Below are positions 1 to 7,471 of a stretch of 64,000 nucleotides of DNA, piece after piece. This DNA is from Nocardioides bizhenqiangii (lineage in GTDB: Bacteria > Actinomycetota > Actinomycetes > Propionibacteriales > Nocardioidaceae), in contig NZ_CP141059.1 of NCBI RefSeq assembly GCF_034661235.1, positions 3,161,501-3,225,500 of the forward strand, read 5' to 3'. The notes beneath the pieces were generated by a model. It had not been told where the DNA came from and searched no databases. It saw only the letters and a program-made list of their open reading frames with translations. Position 1 is the stretch's first letter. Each line of letters begins with the position of its first letter. The position numbers and the translations under genes are program-made.

Positions 1-77
1 GCGTCCCGGAACGACACCCCCCGCCGGGGCTGGGGGCGCGCCGCGGCGACGTCGACGTCCTCGGCGGGGGATGTCAT
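1..77 (-). CDS. Partial gene start, probable sugar ABC transporter component
   Basis: An ATG (reverse complement of 75-77) two bases past the stop of the sugar-binding lipoprotein opens a reading frame that leaves the window. The 25 visible residues begin MTSPAEDVDV and end RRGVSFRD. They are polar and basic, like the cytoplasmic leader of an RbsC-type permease, but too few to prove it. Position directly after a binding protein and in the same direction supports a transporter subunit. Confidence 0.4.
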   Translation of the reverse strand, partial: MTSPAEDVDVAAARPQPRRGVSFRD

Positions 78-79
78 GG

Positions 80-1165
80 TCACGGCAGCGGGCCCACTGC
101 GCGGTCGAAGACGTTGTCGCACTCGAAGTCGGCCGTGTCGGTCTCCGGCGACGTGAACTCGGCGACGTTCTCCTCGGTGATGAGGAACTGCTCGGCGTAG
201 AACGCACGGTGCTCGTCGTCGATGTCGTCGACGGAGAGCTCGCCGGTGGCGACGCAGTAGCCGATCGCGAGACCGACACCACCCTGCCACGGGCCGTCGC
301 TGGAGACGGTGGCTGTCATGGTGCCATTCTCGATGGCGGTGAGCGCATCCGGCACGGCGTCGATGCCGACGACGGCAACCTCGCCCTCGAGACCGGCCTG
401 CTGCAGCGCCTCGAGCGCACCGAGCGCCATGTCGTCGTTGGCGGCCCAGATGCCCTTGACGTCGTCGCCGTGCTTGGTCAGCAGGGTCTTGGTGACCTCG
501 AGCGCCTCGGCCCGGGAGAAGTTGGCGGTCTGGTCGTCGAGCAGCGTGACGTCAGGGTTGGCCGCGAGCGACTCCTCCAGGCCGGCGAACCGGTCCTTGG
601 CAGCCGCCGTGTCGAGGACTCCCTGCAGCGCGATGATGCCGCCGGAGCCACCGATGGCCTCGGCCAGCGCGTCGCCGATCTGCTGGCCGGACTCCACCCC
701 GTTGTAGGTGATGTGGCTGAGCCAGTAGTCGTACTCGGTCGGGTCCATGTCGGCCGGCTTGTTCCACTGGGTGACGACGTGGACACCGGCTTCCTCGGCG
801 CCCTCGACGATCGGCGGGGTGTCGGAGTCGCCGTTCGGCAGGATGTTCATGACCAGGCACTCGGTGTCCCCGGCGAGTCGCTGGGCGATCTGGTCCTGTT
901 GCTTGGTGGAGTCGCCGTCGTAGGTGAGGCGCTCCTGGGTCAGGCCGACCGACTCGGCGAACGCGTCACCGCCGTCCAGCCAGGCCGCCTCGTAGGGGTT
1001 GGACTCGTTGCGCACCTGCCCGAGCAGCTGGACGTCGGCCGGATCGCAGTTGCCGGCGCTGGCGCCGTCGTCGCTGCCGGCGGATTCCTCGCTGCAGCCC
1101 GCGAGGGCGATGGCAGCGAGAGAAAGGCTCAGCAGAGCAACAGCGGGGCGTGACTTCAGATTCAT
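80..1165 (-). CDS. Sugar ABC transporter substrate-binding lipoprotein
   Basis: The 361-residue protein begins MNLKSRPAVALLSLSL and has a clear lipoprotein signal with lipobox LAGC near residue 23, so it should be tethered outside the membrane. The body is a periplasmic-binding-protein type 1 (LacI/ribose-binding) fold, with the typical GIWAANDDMALGALEAL and VVGIDAVPDAL segments in the C-terminal half. It binds a sugar or sugar acid for an ABC importer; downstream genes lie outside the window. It follows kduD by 115 bases, so 4-deoxy-uronates or oligogalacturonides are plausible ligands (inference). The ATG at 1165 is chosen over upstream frame because it starts the signal peptide. Confidence 0.85.
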   Translation of the reverse strand: MNLKSRPAVALLSLSLAAIALAGCSEESAGSDDGASAGNCDPADVQLLGQVRNESNPYEAAWLDGGDAFAESVGLTQERLTYDGDSTKQQDQIAQRLAGDTECLVMNILPNGDSDTPPIVEGAEEAGVHVVTQWNKPADMDPTEYDYWLSHITYNGVESGQQIGDALAEAIGGSGGIIALQGVLDTAAAKDRFAGLEESLAANPDVTLLDDQTANFSRAEALEVTKTLLTKHGDDVKGIWAANDDMALGALEALQQAGLEGEVAVVGIDAVPDALTAIENGTMTATVSSDGPWQGGVGLAIGYCVATGELSVDDIDDEHRAFYAEQFLITEENVAEFTSPETDTADFECDNVFDRAVGPLP

Positions 1166-1280
1166 GGTCGCTCCTGGATCTTCTTGGCGCCGGTGATCCG
1201 GCGGTTCCGTCCGAGATGTCGGGAAGTCGGCCGCGGGTGCGGCCGGTAGTAGTGGGCGGTGGACATCGGGCAGCAGTGCT

Positions 1281-2063
1281 TCAGCGGGCCATCCACCCCC
1301 CGTCGACCACGAGCACGTGCCCATTGACGTAGTCGGAGGCAGACGAGCTGAGGAAGACGGCGGCACCGGCGATGTCGTCCACGGTGCCCCACCGCCCTGC
1401 GGGGATGCGCTCGAGGATCGACCGGGAGCGGTCGGGGTCGTCGCGCAGGGGCTGGGTGTTGTCGGTGGCGATGTAGCCGGGTGCGATCGCGTTGACCTGG
1501 ACCCCGTGCGGGGCCCACTCGTTGGCCAGTGCCTTGGTGATGCCGGCGACGCCGTGCTTGCTGGCGGCGTACGACGCCACGCGGAGGCCGCCCTGGAACG
1601 ACAGCAGGCTGGCGATGTTGACGATCTTGCCGCGCCCGCGGTCGACCATCGGACGGCCGAGCTGCTGGGTCAGGAAGAACAGTCCGGTGAGGTTGACGTC
1701 GAGCACCCTGCTCCACGCCTTTGCGTCGACGGCGACGGAGTCCTGCCGGTCGATGATGCCCGCGTTGTTGACGAGGACGTCGACCTGACGCTGCGCTGCC
1801 AGCTGCGAGCCGACCCGCTCGACGGCGTCGAGGTCGCTGACGTCGAGGTCGACGACCTCGACCTCACCTCCCAGCTCGACGATCTGCTCACAGGTTGCGG
1901 ACTGGTTGCCCGGCCGGCCGAGCAGGACCAGGTCGGCGCCGGCGCGGGCCAGCCCGAGGGCCACGGCCTGACCGAGACCGCGCCCGGCTCCCGTCACCAC
2001 CGCGCAGCTGCCGTGCAGGTCGAACGGGGACCGGCGTTCGGTGCGCACCTGGGTGGTGCTCAC
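1281..2063 (-). CDS. kduD: 2-dehydro-3-deoxy-D-gluconate 5-dehydrogenase (SDR)
   Basis: A 260-residue classical short-chain dehydrogenase. The cofactor motif TGAGRGLGQ lies near residue 25, NNAG near residue 98 and the catalytic YAASK near residue 166. KduD interconverts 2,5-diketo-3-deoxygluconate and 2-keto-3-deoxygluconate in pectin/uronate breakdown. The assignment depends on the gene being translationally coupled to kduI: its GTG start shares bases with the kduI stop (GTGA). Without that neighbour it could equally be called a gluconate 5-dehydrogenase. The C-terminus HVLVVDGGWMAR is typical of the family. Confidence 0.85.
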   Translation of the reverse strand: MSTTQVRTERRSPFDLHGSCAVVTGAGRGLGQAVALGLARAGADLVLLGRPGNQSATCEQIVELGGEVEVVDLDVSDLDAVERVGSQLAAQRQVDVLVNNAGIIDRQDSVAVDAKAWSRVLDVNLTGLFFLTQQLGRPMVDRGRGKIVNIASLLSFQGGLRVASYAASKHGVAGITKALANEWAPHGVQVNAIAPGYIATDNTQPLRDDPDRSRSILERIPAGRWGTVDDIAGAAVFLSSSASDYVNGHVLVVDGGWMAR

Positions 2064-2878
2064 AGTTCCTCCAGCGGCACCGGGGACAGGTCGGTGTAGA
2101 CGTTGTTCTCGCCGGCCATCGCCCAGATGAAGGCGTAGGAGCCGGTGCCGGCACCAGCGTGGATGGACCACGGCGGCGAGATGACCGCCTGCCGGTTGCC
2201 CATCACCAGGTGGCGGGTCGCGCCGGGCTTGCCCATGAAGTGGAAGACCCGCTCGTCCTCGGCCAGGTCGGCGTAGAGGTAGACCTCCGTGCGGCGTTCG
2301 TGCAGGTGCGGCGGCAGCGTGTTCCACACCGAGCCGTCGGCGATGACGGTCACCCCGAACTGCAGGTTCGCGGTCTGGAGGTCCGAGCCCCAGGCGTAGC
2401 GGTAGAGGTGACGCTCGCTGGCTGCCTGCGCGGTCCCGATGGCCACCGGCTCGATCTCGTCGTGGCTCAGCACCGTCGTGGGGTACGACGCGCCGGCGGT
2501 CGCGGACACGAAGTAGAAGGCGGCGTCGACGCCGGCGAACGCGACCTCGCGGCCCCGTCCGACGTAGATGCCGTCGAGGTGGCCGAGCTCGAACTTCTCG
2601 TCGTCGACGAGCACGTGACCCGACTCCCCCACGTTGATGACGCCCAGCTCGCGGCGCTCCAGGTGCGTGGGTGCACCGAGGACGTCGGTCCAGGCCGGGA
2701 GCTCCAGCTGGCCGCTGCTCGGCACCGCTGCGCCGATCACCATCCGGTCGTCGTGGGTGTAGACCCCGCGCGCCTCACCGGCAACGAAGAGGTCCTCGAG
2801 GAGGTAGTTTGCCCTCAGGTCCGCGGCGGTCGAGGTCTCGACGCTCGCCGGTGATGTGGAATATCGAACCTGAATCAC
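2060..2878 (-). CDS. kduI: 5-dehydro-4-deoxy-D-glucuronate isomerase
   Basis: A 272-residue cupin isomerase converting 4-deoxy-L-threo-5-hexosulose uronate to 3-deoxy-D-glycero-2,5-hexodiulosonate. Family blocks are visible: LERRELGVINVGESG near residues 80-95, LYVG-like YVGRGREV, the metal-binding LPPHLHERRTEVYLY near 195-210, GATRHLVM and the end block WSIHAGAGTGSYAFIWAM. Length matches the E. coli enzyme. I start at GTG 2878, which has GAGGAG six bases upstream and gives the usual N-terminus; an upstream ATG at 2947 would add unrelated residues and cover the promoter. First gene of an operon with kduD and the binding protein. Confidence 0.93.
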   Translation of the reverse strand: MIQVRYSTSPASVETSTAADLRANYLLEDLFVAGEARGVYTHDDRMVIGAAVPSSGQLELPAWTDVLGAPTHLERRELGVINVGESGHVLVDDEKFELGHLDGIYVGRGREVAFAGVDAAFYFVSATAGASYPTTVLSHDEIEPVAIGTAQAASERHLYRYAWGSDLQTANLQFGVTVIADGSVWNTLPPHLHERRTEVYLYADLAEDERVFHFMGKPGATRHLVMGNRQAVISPPWSIHAGAGTGSYAFIWAMAGENNVYTDLSPVPLEEL

Positions 2879-2932
2879 TCGCGCTCCTCGAAAATATGAA
2901 CTACGTTCGTCTATGTGAATCAGGACCGTACA

Positions 2933-2948
2933 CGTGACTCTCGTCACG
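2933..2948. promoter_or_regulatory. Inverted repeat CGTGAC-N4-GTCACG
   Basis: A perfect 6-base inverted repeat with a 4-base spacer, placed between kduI and the divergent IclR gene. It is a candidate operator for the IclR protein; no promoter hexamers can be assigned with confidence. Confidence 0.45.
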
Positions 2949-2967
2949 GGTCAAGGGGCCGAATCTT

Positions 2968-2983
2968 GTCCATATATGTGGAC
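2968..2983. promoter_or_regulatory. Inverted repeat GTCCA-N6-TGGAC
   Basis: A 5-base inverted repeat around an AT-rich centre (TATATG), in an otherwise GC-rich intergenic region shared by kduI and the IclR gene. Spacing and AT-rich core resemble IclR-family operators. It lies 60 bases upstream of the IclR start. Confidence 0.45.
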
Positions 2984-3042
2984 AGCGATATAGTCAGCCC
3001 ATCGATGCGGGAGTCCGCATCCCGTGATCAGGAGGCGTTGCG

Positions 3043-3834
3043 ATGCAGCTCCAGAAGGCGACGTCCGGCAACGGTGCTGCCGGACCCGTCAAGTCGGCGG
3101 CTCGTGCCCTCGACCTGCTCGACGAGATCGCAGCGAACGGCCCGGGCACCCAGCTGCAGCTGTCGACGCGGTTGAACATCCCCAAGAGCAGCCTGCACGC
3201 GCTGTTGCGGACCATGACCGAGCGCGGCTGGCTCCAGACCGATCCCACCGGCAGTGTCTACCGGCTGGGCATCCGGTCGCTGGTGGTCAGCTCGGCCTAC
3301 CTGACCGGCGACCCGGTGCTGTCCCGCGCCGCGGCGGTGATGGACGAGATCTCTGCGGCCACGGAGGAGACGGTCAACCTCGGCCGCCTCGACGGCAACC
3401 ACGTGATCTACACCGCCAAGCGTGAGTCGGTGCACCCCCTGCGCATGCACTCCCCCGTCGGTCGGCGGCTGCCGGCGTACTCCACCGCCCTCGGCCGGGC
3501 GATCCTGGCCGAGCAGCCCGACCACGTCCGCGCCAGCCTCGTGCCCCACGACATCGCGCCGATCACCGCGCACACGGTGACCGACCGGGACGCCGTGCTC
3601 ACGATCATCGAGGACGCCGCGCGGCTGGGCTACGCCGCCGAGAGCGACGAGTCCTGCGTCGGCGTGCGCTGCTTCGGCGTCGCCCTCCCCTTCGGCCGTC
3701 CCACCGTCGACGGGCTGAGCGTCGCCGTGCCCATGAGCCGTCTCGACGGCGGCCGCGAGGACCTGATCATCGAGACGCTGCTGAGCGTCAAGGCCCGTCT
3801 CTCCCTCGAGCAGGACCACACCGTCGTCCGCTGA
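3043..3834 (+). CDS. IclR family transcriptional regulator
   Basis: A 263-residue regulator with an N-terminal winged helix (residues 16-78: ALDLLDEIAANGP, then LSTRLNIPKSSLHALLRTMTERG) and a C-terminal IclR ligand-binding domain including YSTALGRAIL near residue 146 and GVRCFGVALPFGRPTVDGLSVAVP near 206-229. A strong AGGAGG lies 7 bases before the ATG. Divergent transcription from kduI over a 164-base gap with two inverted repeats suggests it controls the uronate genes, as KdgR does in other bacteria; the ligand is inferred. Confidence 0.9.
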   Translation: MQLQKATSGNGAAGPVKSAARALDLLDEIAANGPGTQLQLSTRLNIPKSSLHALLRTMTERGWLQTDPTGSVYRLGIRSLVVSSAYLTGDPVLSRAAAVMDEISAATEETVNLGRLDGNHVIYTAKRESVHPLRMHSPVGRRLPAYSTALGRAILAEQPDHVRASLVPHDIAPITAHTVTDRDAVLTIIEDAARLGYAAESDESCVGVRCFGVALPFGRPTVDGLSVAVPMSRLDGGREDLIIETLLSVKARLSLEQDHTVVR

Positions 3835-3859
3835 CCGCGGCGCAACCGCGTCCCCGAGG

Positions 3860-4567
3860 TCAGACGCGGAGCCCGGCGATGACCAGGCGCGTCGGACCGA
3901 GCAGGCCTTCCTTGCGGGCGACCAGCGCCGCTAGCCCGATAGTCGCGAACGCGGCCAGCACGTTGATCGTCAACGTGCCGACGCTCTTCACCAGCACGAA
4001 CGTGTCCAGCGACTGCGACTGCAGCAGCCAGAGGGTCATCGAGGCCTTGGCGAGCCCGAGCACCGCCCAGAGCATGGTCAGGTGCCAGAACAACCGGCGG
4101 ACCCGCGGGCGGGACGCCAGCTCGCGGTCCATCGGGTAGAAGTCACCGGCCAGCCGCGCCACCATCGGCCGGGTGCTGGCGAGCGAGAGCAGGAACAACG
4201 CGGCGACGACACTGTCGCTGATGATCGGCTGGAGGAAGTACAGCCAGGTGCTGTCCGCGACCACCGACAGCGAGGTCCGGCCCGTCAGCAGGATCGCGGC
4301 GAGGACCAGGAGGCCGGAGACCCGCCGCTTGGTTGCCGCCCGCCACGCGATCGCGCCGTACGACCAGGCGAGCGCGGCGATGATCGCTGGCCAGACACCG
4401 GCCAGCACGAAGACGCTGTAGAAGATGACCGCCGGGACGACGACCGCGATCAGCAGGCTCATCGAGACCCGCCGGATCACCGCCAGCAGCCTCGGACGGT
4501 GCGGCTCCTCGGCAATGGGGTGGGACTCGGCGCGGGTCAGGACGGACGGCGCGATGTGTGAAGCCAA
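3860..4567 (-). CDS. VC0807-like integral membrane protein
   Basis: A 235-residue protein with about six hydrophobic segments (around residues 35-57, 62-78, 85-100, 108-130, 160-180 and 190-213). The layout resembles VC0807/intracellular-septation-A-like proteins of unknown role. The start is TTG at 4567 with a weak AGGA upstream; no ATG is available near the N-terminus. It converges on the IclR gene and is separated by 139 bases from the response regulator, so it looks monocistronic. No catalytic motif is visible. Confidence 0.6.
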   Translation of the reverse strand: MASHIAPSVLTRAESHPIAEEPHRPRLLAVIRRVSMSLLIAVVVPAVIFYSVFVLAGVWPAIIAALAWSYGAIAWRAATKRRVSGLLVLAAILLTGRTSLSVVADSTWLYFLQPIISDSVVAALFLLSLASTRPMVARLAGDFYPMDRELASRPRVRRLFWHLTMLWAVLGLAKASMTLWLLQSQSLDTFVLVKSVGTLTINVLAAFATIGLAALVARKEGLLGPTRLVIAGLRV

Positions 4568-4706
4568 GAGAACCGATCCTGCCAGCCGTCCGACGGCCGG
4601 GCCTGAAAGTCGATCACCGCGAAAAGACGACGGATACTCGGCGTCTGCGGGTTCCTCGGCACTTTCATTGTACGCGACCCGGCCGCGACCCTCCGCCGTC
4701 TGCAGA

Positions 4707-5366
4707 TCAGCCGCGCAGGTATGCCAGCACGGCCGAGACCCGGCGGTCCGAGCCCGGCTCGAGGTGCAGCTTGGCGAAGATGTTGCCGACGTGCTTGCGG
4801 ACCGCGGCCTCGCTGACGACCAGTACCTCGGCGATGGAGCCGTTGGTGCGGCCCTCGGCCATCAACGCGAGCACCTCGTGCTCGCGCTCGGTGAGCGCGG
4901 CGAGCGGACCGTCGGTGCGGCGGCGCTGGAGCAGCTGGCGCACCACCTGCGGATCGACCACGGTGCCGCCGTCGGCGACCCGATCCAGGCTGTCGAGGAA
5001 CTCGCGGACGTGACCGACCCGGTCCTTGAGCAGGTAGCCGACCCCGCCACCAGGGGTGGAGTCGAGCAGCTCGGCGACGTAGGCGTCGGCGACGTACGCC
5101 GAGAGCACCATGATCGCGATGCCGGGATGGGCGGCCCGGATCGCGGCGGCGGCGCGGAGGCCCTCGTCGGAGTGGTCGGGCGGCATCCGGATGTCGGTGA
5201 CGACGACGTCGGGCGTGGTGTGGGCGACGAAGGCCAGCAGCGCGTCGGCATCGTCGACGGCCGCGACCACCTCGTGGCCGGCGCGTTCCAGGATCCCGAC
5301 GAGTCCCTCGCGGAGGAGCACGGCGTCCTCCGCGATGACCACCCTCAGCCTGCGTCGACCGGACAT
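4707..5366 (-). CDS. LuxR-type response regulator
   Basis: A 219-residue NarL/LuxR-class regulator. The receiver domain (1-125) has acidic pocket IAEDAVLL and phospho-acceptor Asp in VVVTDIRMP near residue 58, plus the conserved Lys in YLLKDRVG near 114. The C-terminal LuxR helix-turn-helix spans about 155-215 (LTEREHEVLALMAEGRTNGSIAEVL). Its start overlaps the 3' end of the adjacent histidine kinase by 22 bases, so the two form a pair. The likely target is the divergent ABC exporter operon. Confidence 0.93.
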   Translation of the reverse strand: MSGRRRLRVVIAEDAVLLREGLVGILERAGHEVVAAVDDADALLAFVAHTTPDVVVTDIRMPPDHSDEGLRAAAAIRAAHPGIAIMVLSAYVADAYVAELLDSTPGGGVGYLLKDRVGHVREFLDSLDRVADGGTVVDPQVVRQLLQRRRTDGPLAALTEREHEVLALMAEGRTNGSIAEVLVVSEAAVRKHVGNIFAKLHLEPGSDRRVSAVLAYLRG

Positions 5367-6604
5367 TCCATCCTCACCTCCGTCGGACCGCCGACTGGAC
5401 TGCTGACCTGGAGCCGGCCGTCGAGCGCCTCGAGCCGGAGCGCGAGTCCCGCCAGGCCGGTGCCGTTGCCGACCTCGGCACCACCGACGCCGTCGTCGAC
5501 CACCGTCAGCACCAGCCTGCCGCCGTTGATCCAGGCATGCACCTGGGCGGAGCGCGCGGACGAGTGCCGCACGACGTTGGTGATCGCCTCGCTGACCACG
5601 AAGTAGGCCGCGGTCTCGACCGGCGCGGGCAGCCGCGTGGAGAGAGCGATCTCGGTGTGCACCGGGACCGGCGAGCGGTCGGCGATCTCGTGCACCGCCG
5701 CCGCGAGCCCGTGGTCGGTCAGCACCCGCGGGTGGATGCCGCGCACCGTGGACCGCAGCTCCTCCAGCGCTCCCTCGGCCTGCTGGTGCGCTTCGCGGAC
5801 GAGGTCGAGGGCGGGACCCTCGGGCACGTCGAGCTCGGCCCGGCCGAGGGTCATGGTCAGCGCGACCAACCGTTGCTGGACGCCGTCGTGGAGGTCCCGC
5901 TCGATCCGCCGGCGCTCGCTCTCGAACGCGTCGACGAGGCCGACGCGGGAGCGGCGCAGCTCGGCCACCGCCGCCGCCAGCCGAGCTGGCTGCGGGTCGA
6001 GCAGTAGCCGCGTGAGCGCGGCCTGCGCGGCCGCCAGCGCCGTGATCGCGTACGCCGACACGACCAGTGCCGGTAGCCCGATGCCGACGGCCACGAGCCA
6101 GGCCTCGCGGGTGCCCTCGATCTGCCAGCCGAACATCGCGACCTGGTCGATCTCCACGAGCCACGGAGCCAGCAGGAAGACACCCGGCGTGGTGATCACG
6201 AAGCTCAGCACCACCCCGTCGAGCACCCAGAGGATGGTTGCCAGCAGCACGGCGTACCCGACCTCCGGCCAGGCGACGGGAAGGATCCGCCCGGCCCGCA
6301 GCCTCTCCCGGAGCGTGCTCGAGCGCGGCTGGATCGCATGGGGCAGCACCAGCCCGAGTCGCCGTCGTTCGACCTCGGCGACCACGGTGGCGACCCGCGG
6401 CACCCCGGCCAGGACCAGCAGACCGACCACGACCACGAGCGTCAGCAGGCCGACCCCGAGCACGAGGAACAGCACGGCCAGGGTCGCCAGCCCCACCGGC
6501 ACCGTGGTGGCGAGGTAGGCGAGCGACCGCCACGGCCAGACCGAGAAGAGGAACCGCCACGGTTTTCCCCGGACGGCCGTCCACGCGTCCGGGTAGGGGC
6601 TCAT
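5345..6604 (-). CDS. Two-component sensor histidine kinase
   Basis: A 419-residue kinase. The N-terminal half holds several membrane segments (roughly 25-75, 115-150, 165-190), followed by a HisKA_3 dimerisation region with the phosphorylated His in ERDLHDGVQQRLVALT near residue 232, and an HATPase domain with NVVRHSSA and DDGVGG motifs. There is no large extracellular sensor, as in intramembrane-sensing kinases beside peptide exporters. The ATG at 6604 is favoured because it begins the first hydrophobic block; the gene is divergent from the ABC exporter. Confidence 0.92.
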   Translation of the reverse strand: MSPYPDAWTAVRGKPWRFLFSVWPWRSLAYLATTVPVGLATLAVLFLVLGVGLLTLVVVVGLLVLAGVPRVATVVAEVERRRLGLVLPHAIQPRSSTLRERLRAGRILPVAWPEVGYAVLLATILWVLDGVVLSFVITTPGVFLLAPWLVEIDQVAMFGWQIEGTREAWLVAVGIGLPALVVSAYAITALAAAQAALTRLLLDPQPARLAAAVAELRRSRVGLVDAFESERRRIERDLHDGVQQRLVALTMTLGRAELDVPEGPALDLVREAHQQAEGALEELRSTVRGIHPRVLTDHGLAAAVHEIADRSPVPVHTEIALSTRLPAPVETAAYFVVSEAITNVVRHSSARSAQVHAWINGGRLVLTVVDDGVGGAEVGNGTGLAGLALRLEALDGRLQVSSPVGGPTEVRMECPVDAG

Positions 6605-6636
6605 GTCCTCGACCCTAGAAGCAACAGCGGCGCCGG

Positions 6637-6658
6637 GGGGTAGCGCACGCGCTACCCC
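6637..6658. promoter_or_regulatory. 10-base inverted repeat operator candidate
   Basis: GGGGTAGCGC and GCGCTACCCC form a perfect inverted repeat separated by two bases (AC). It lies between the histidine kinase start and the divergent exporter start, where the cognate LuxR regulator would be expected to bind. Confidence 0.6.
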
Positions 6659-6712
6659 GCATGTCGCTTCCGAGCCCGTGTGCGACCGCTTCCGGGCCGG
6701 TGGACTTGAACC

Positions 6713-7471
6713 ATGTCCAACACACTCTCTCCTCCGGTCACCGACACCTCGATCGCGGTCGCCCTGGATGGCATCACCCGCACCTACCGGTCCCGATCCG
6801 GCAACGTGCAGGCCCTGCAGGGCGTCACCCACGCCTTCACGAAGGGCACCTTCACCGCAGTGATGGGGCCGTCCGGATCTGGGAAGTCCACCCTCCTCCA
6901 GGTCGCGGCCGGACTCGACCGACCCACCCGCGGCGACGTCACGGTCGCCGGCCGCATCCTGTCCCAGCTCGGCCAGACCGAGCTGACCCGGTTGCGGCGC
7001 ACCTCCATGGGCTTCGTGTTCCAGGCCTACAACCTCCTCGACGCACTGACGGCGTACGACAACGTGGCGCTGCCGGCCCGCCTGGCAGGCATCCGGGTCG
7101 ACCGCGCCGCCGTGCTCGGGGCGCTCGACCAGGTGGGACTGCACGGCCTGGCCACGCGTCGGCCGCCGGAGCTCTCGGGTGGTCAGCAGCAGCGGGTCGC
7201 CATCGCGCGGGCCCTGCACACCCGGCCCGCTGTGCTGTTCGCCGACGAACCGACCGGAGCCCTCGACCGCAGCTCCGGACGCCAGGTGCTCGAGCTGCTG
7301 CGGTCCCTCACTGACGACCACGGCCAGACGGTCGTGATGGTCACCCACGACCCGCTGGCGGCGTCGTACGCGCACGGCGTGCTGTTCCTCGCCGACGGCC
7401 AGATCGTCGGCCGCCTGCACCAGGCCGATGCCACCAGCATCGCCGCGGCGATGAGCGAGCTCGAGCGATGA
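6713..7471 (+). CDS. ABC exporter ATP-binding protein (MacB/LolD type)
   Basis: A 252-residue ATPase with Walker A GPSGSGKST near residue 51, Q-loop region GFVFQAYNLL near 101, signature LSGGQQQRVAIARAL near 155 and Walker B LFADEPTGALD near 176. It energises the FtsX-type permease encoded immediately downstream (ATGA overlap). Systems of this class next to a histidine kinase/LuxR pair in actinobacteria usually export or give resistance to peptides or lipids; the substrate is not visible. Confidence 0.93.
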   Translation: MSNTLSPPVTDTSIAVALDGITRTYRSRSGNVQALQGVTHAFTKGTFTAVMGPSGSGKSTLLQVAAGLDRPTRGDVTVAGRILSQLGQTELTRLRRTSMGFVFQAYNLLDALTAYDNVALPARLAGIRVDRAAVLGALDQVGLHGLATRRPPELSGGQQQRVAIARALHTRPAVLFADEPTGALDRSSGRQVLELLRSLTDDHGQTVVMVTHDPLAASYAHGVLFLADGQIVGRLHQADATSIAAAMSELER

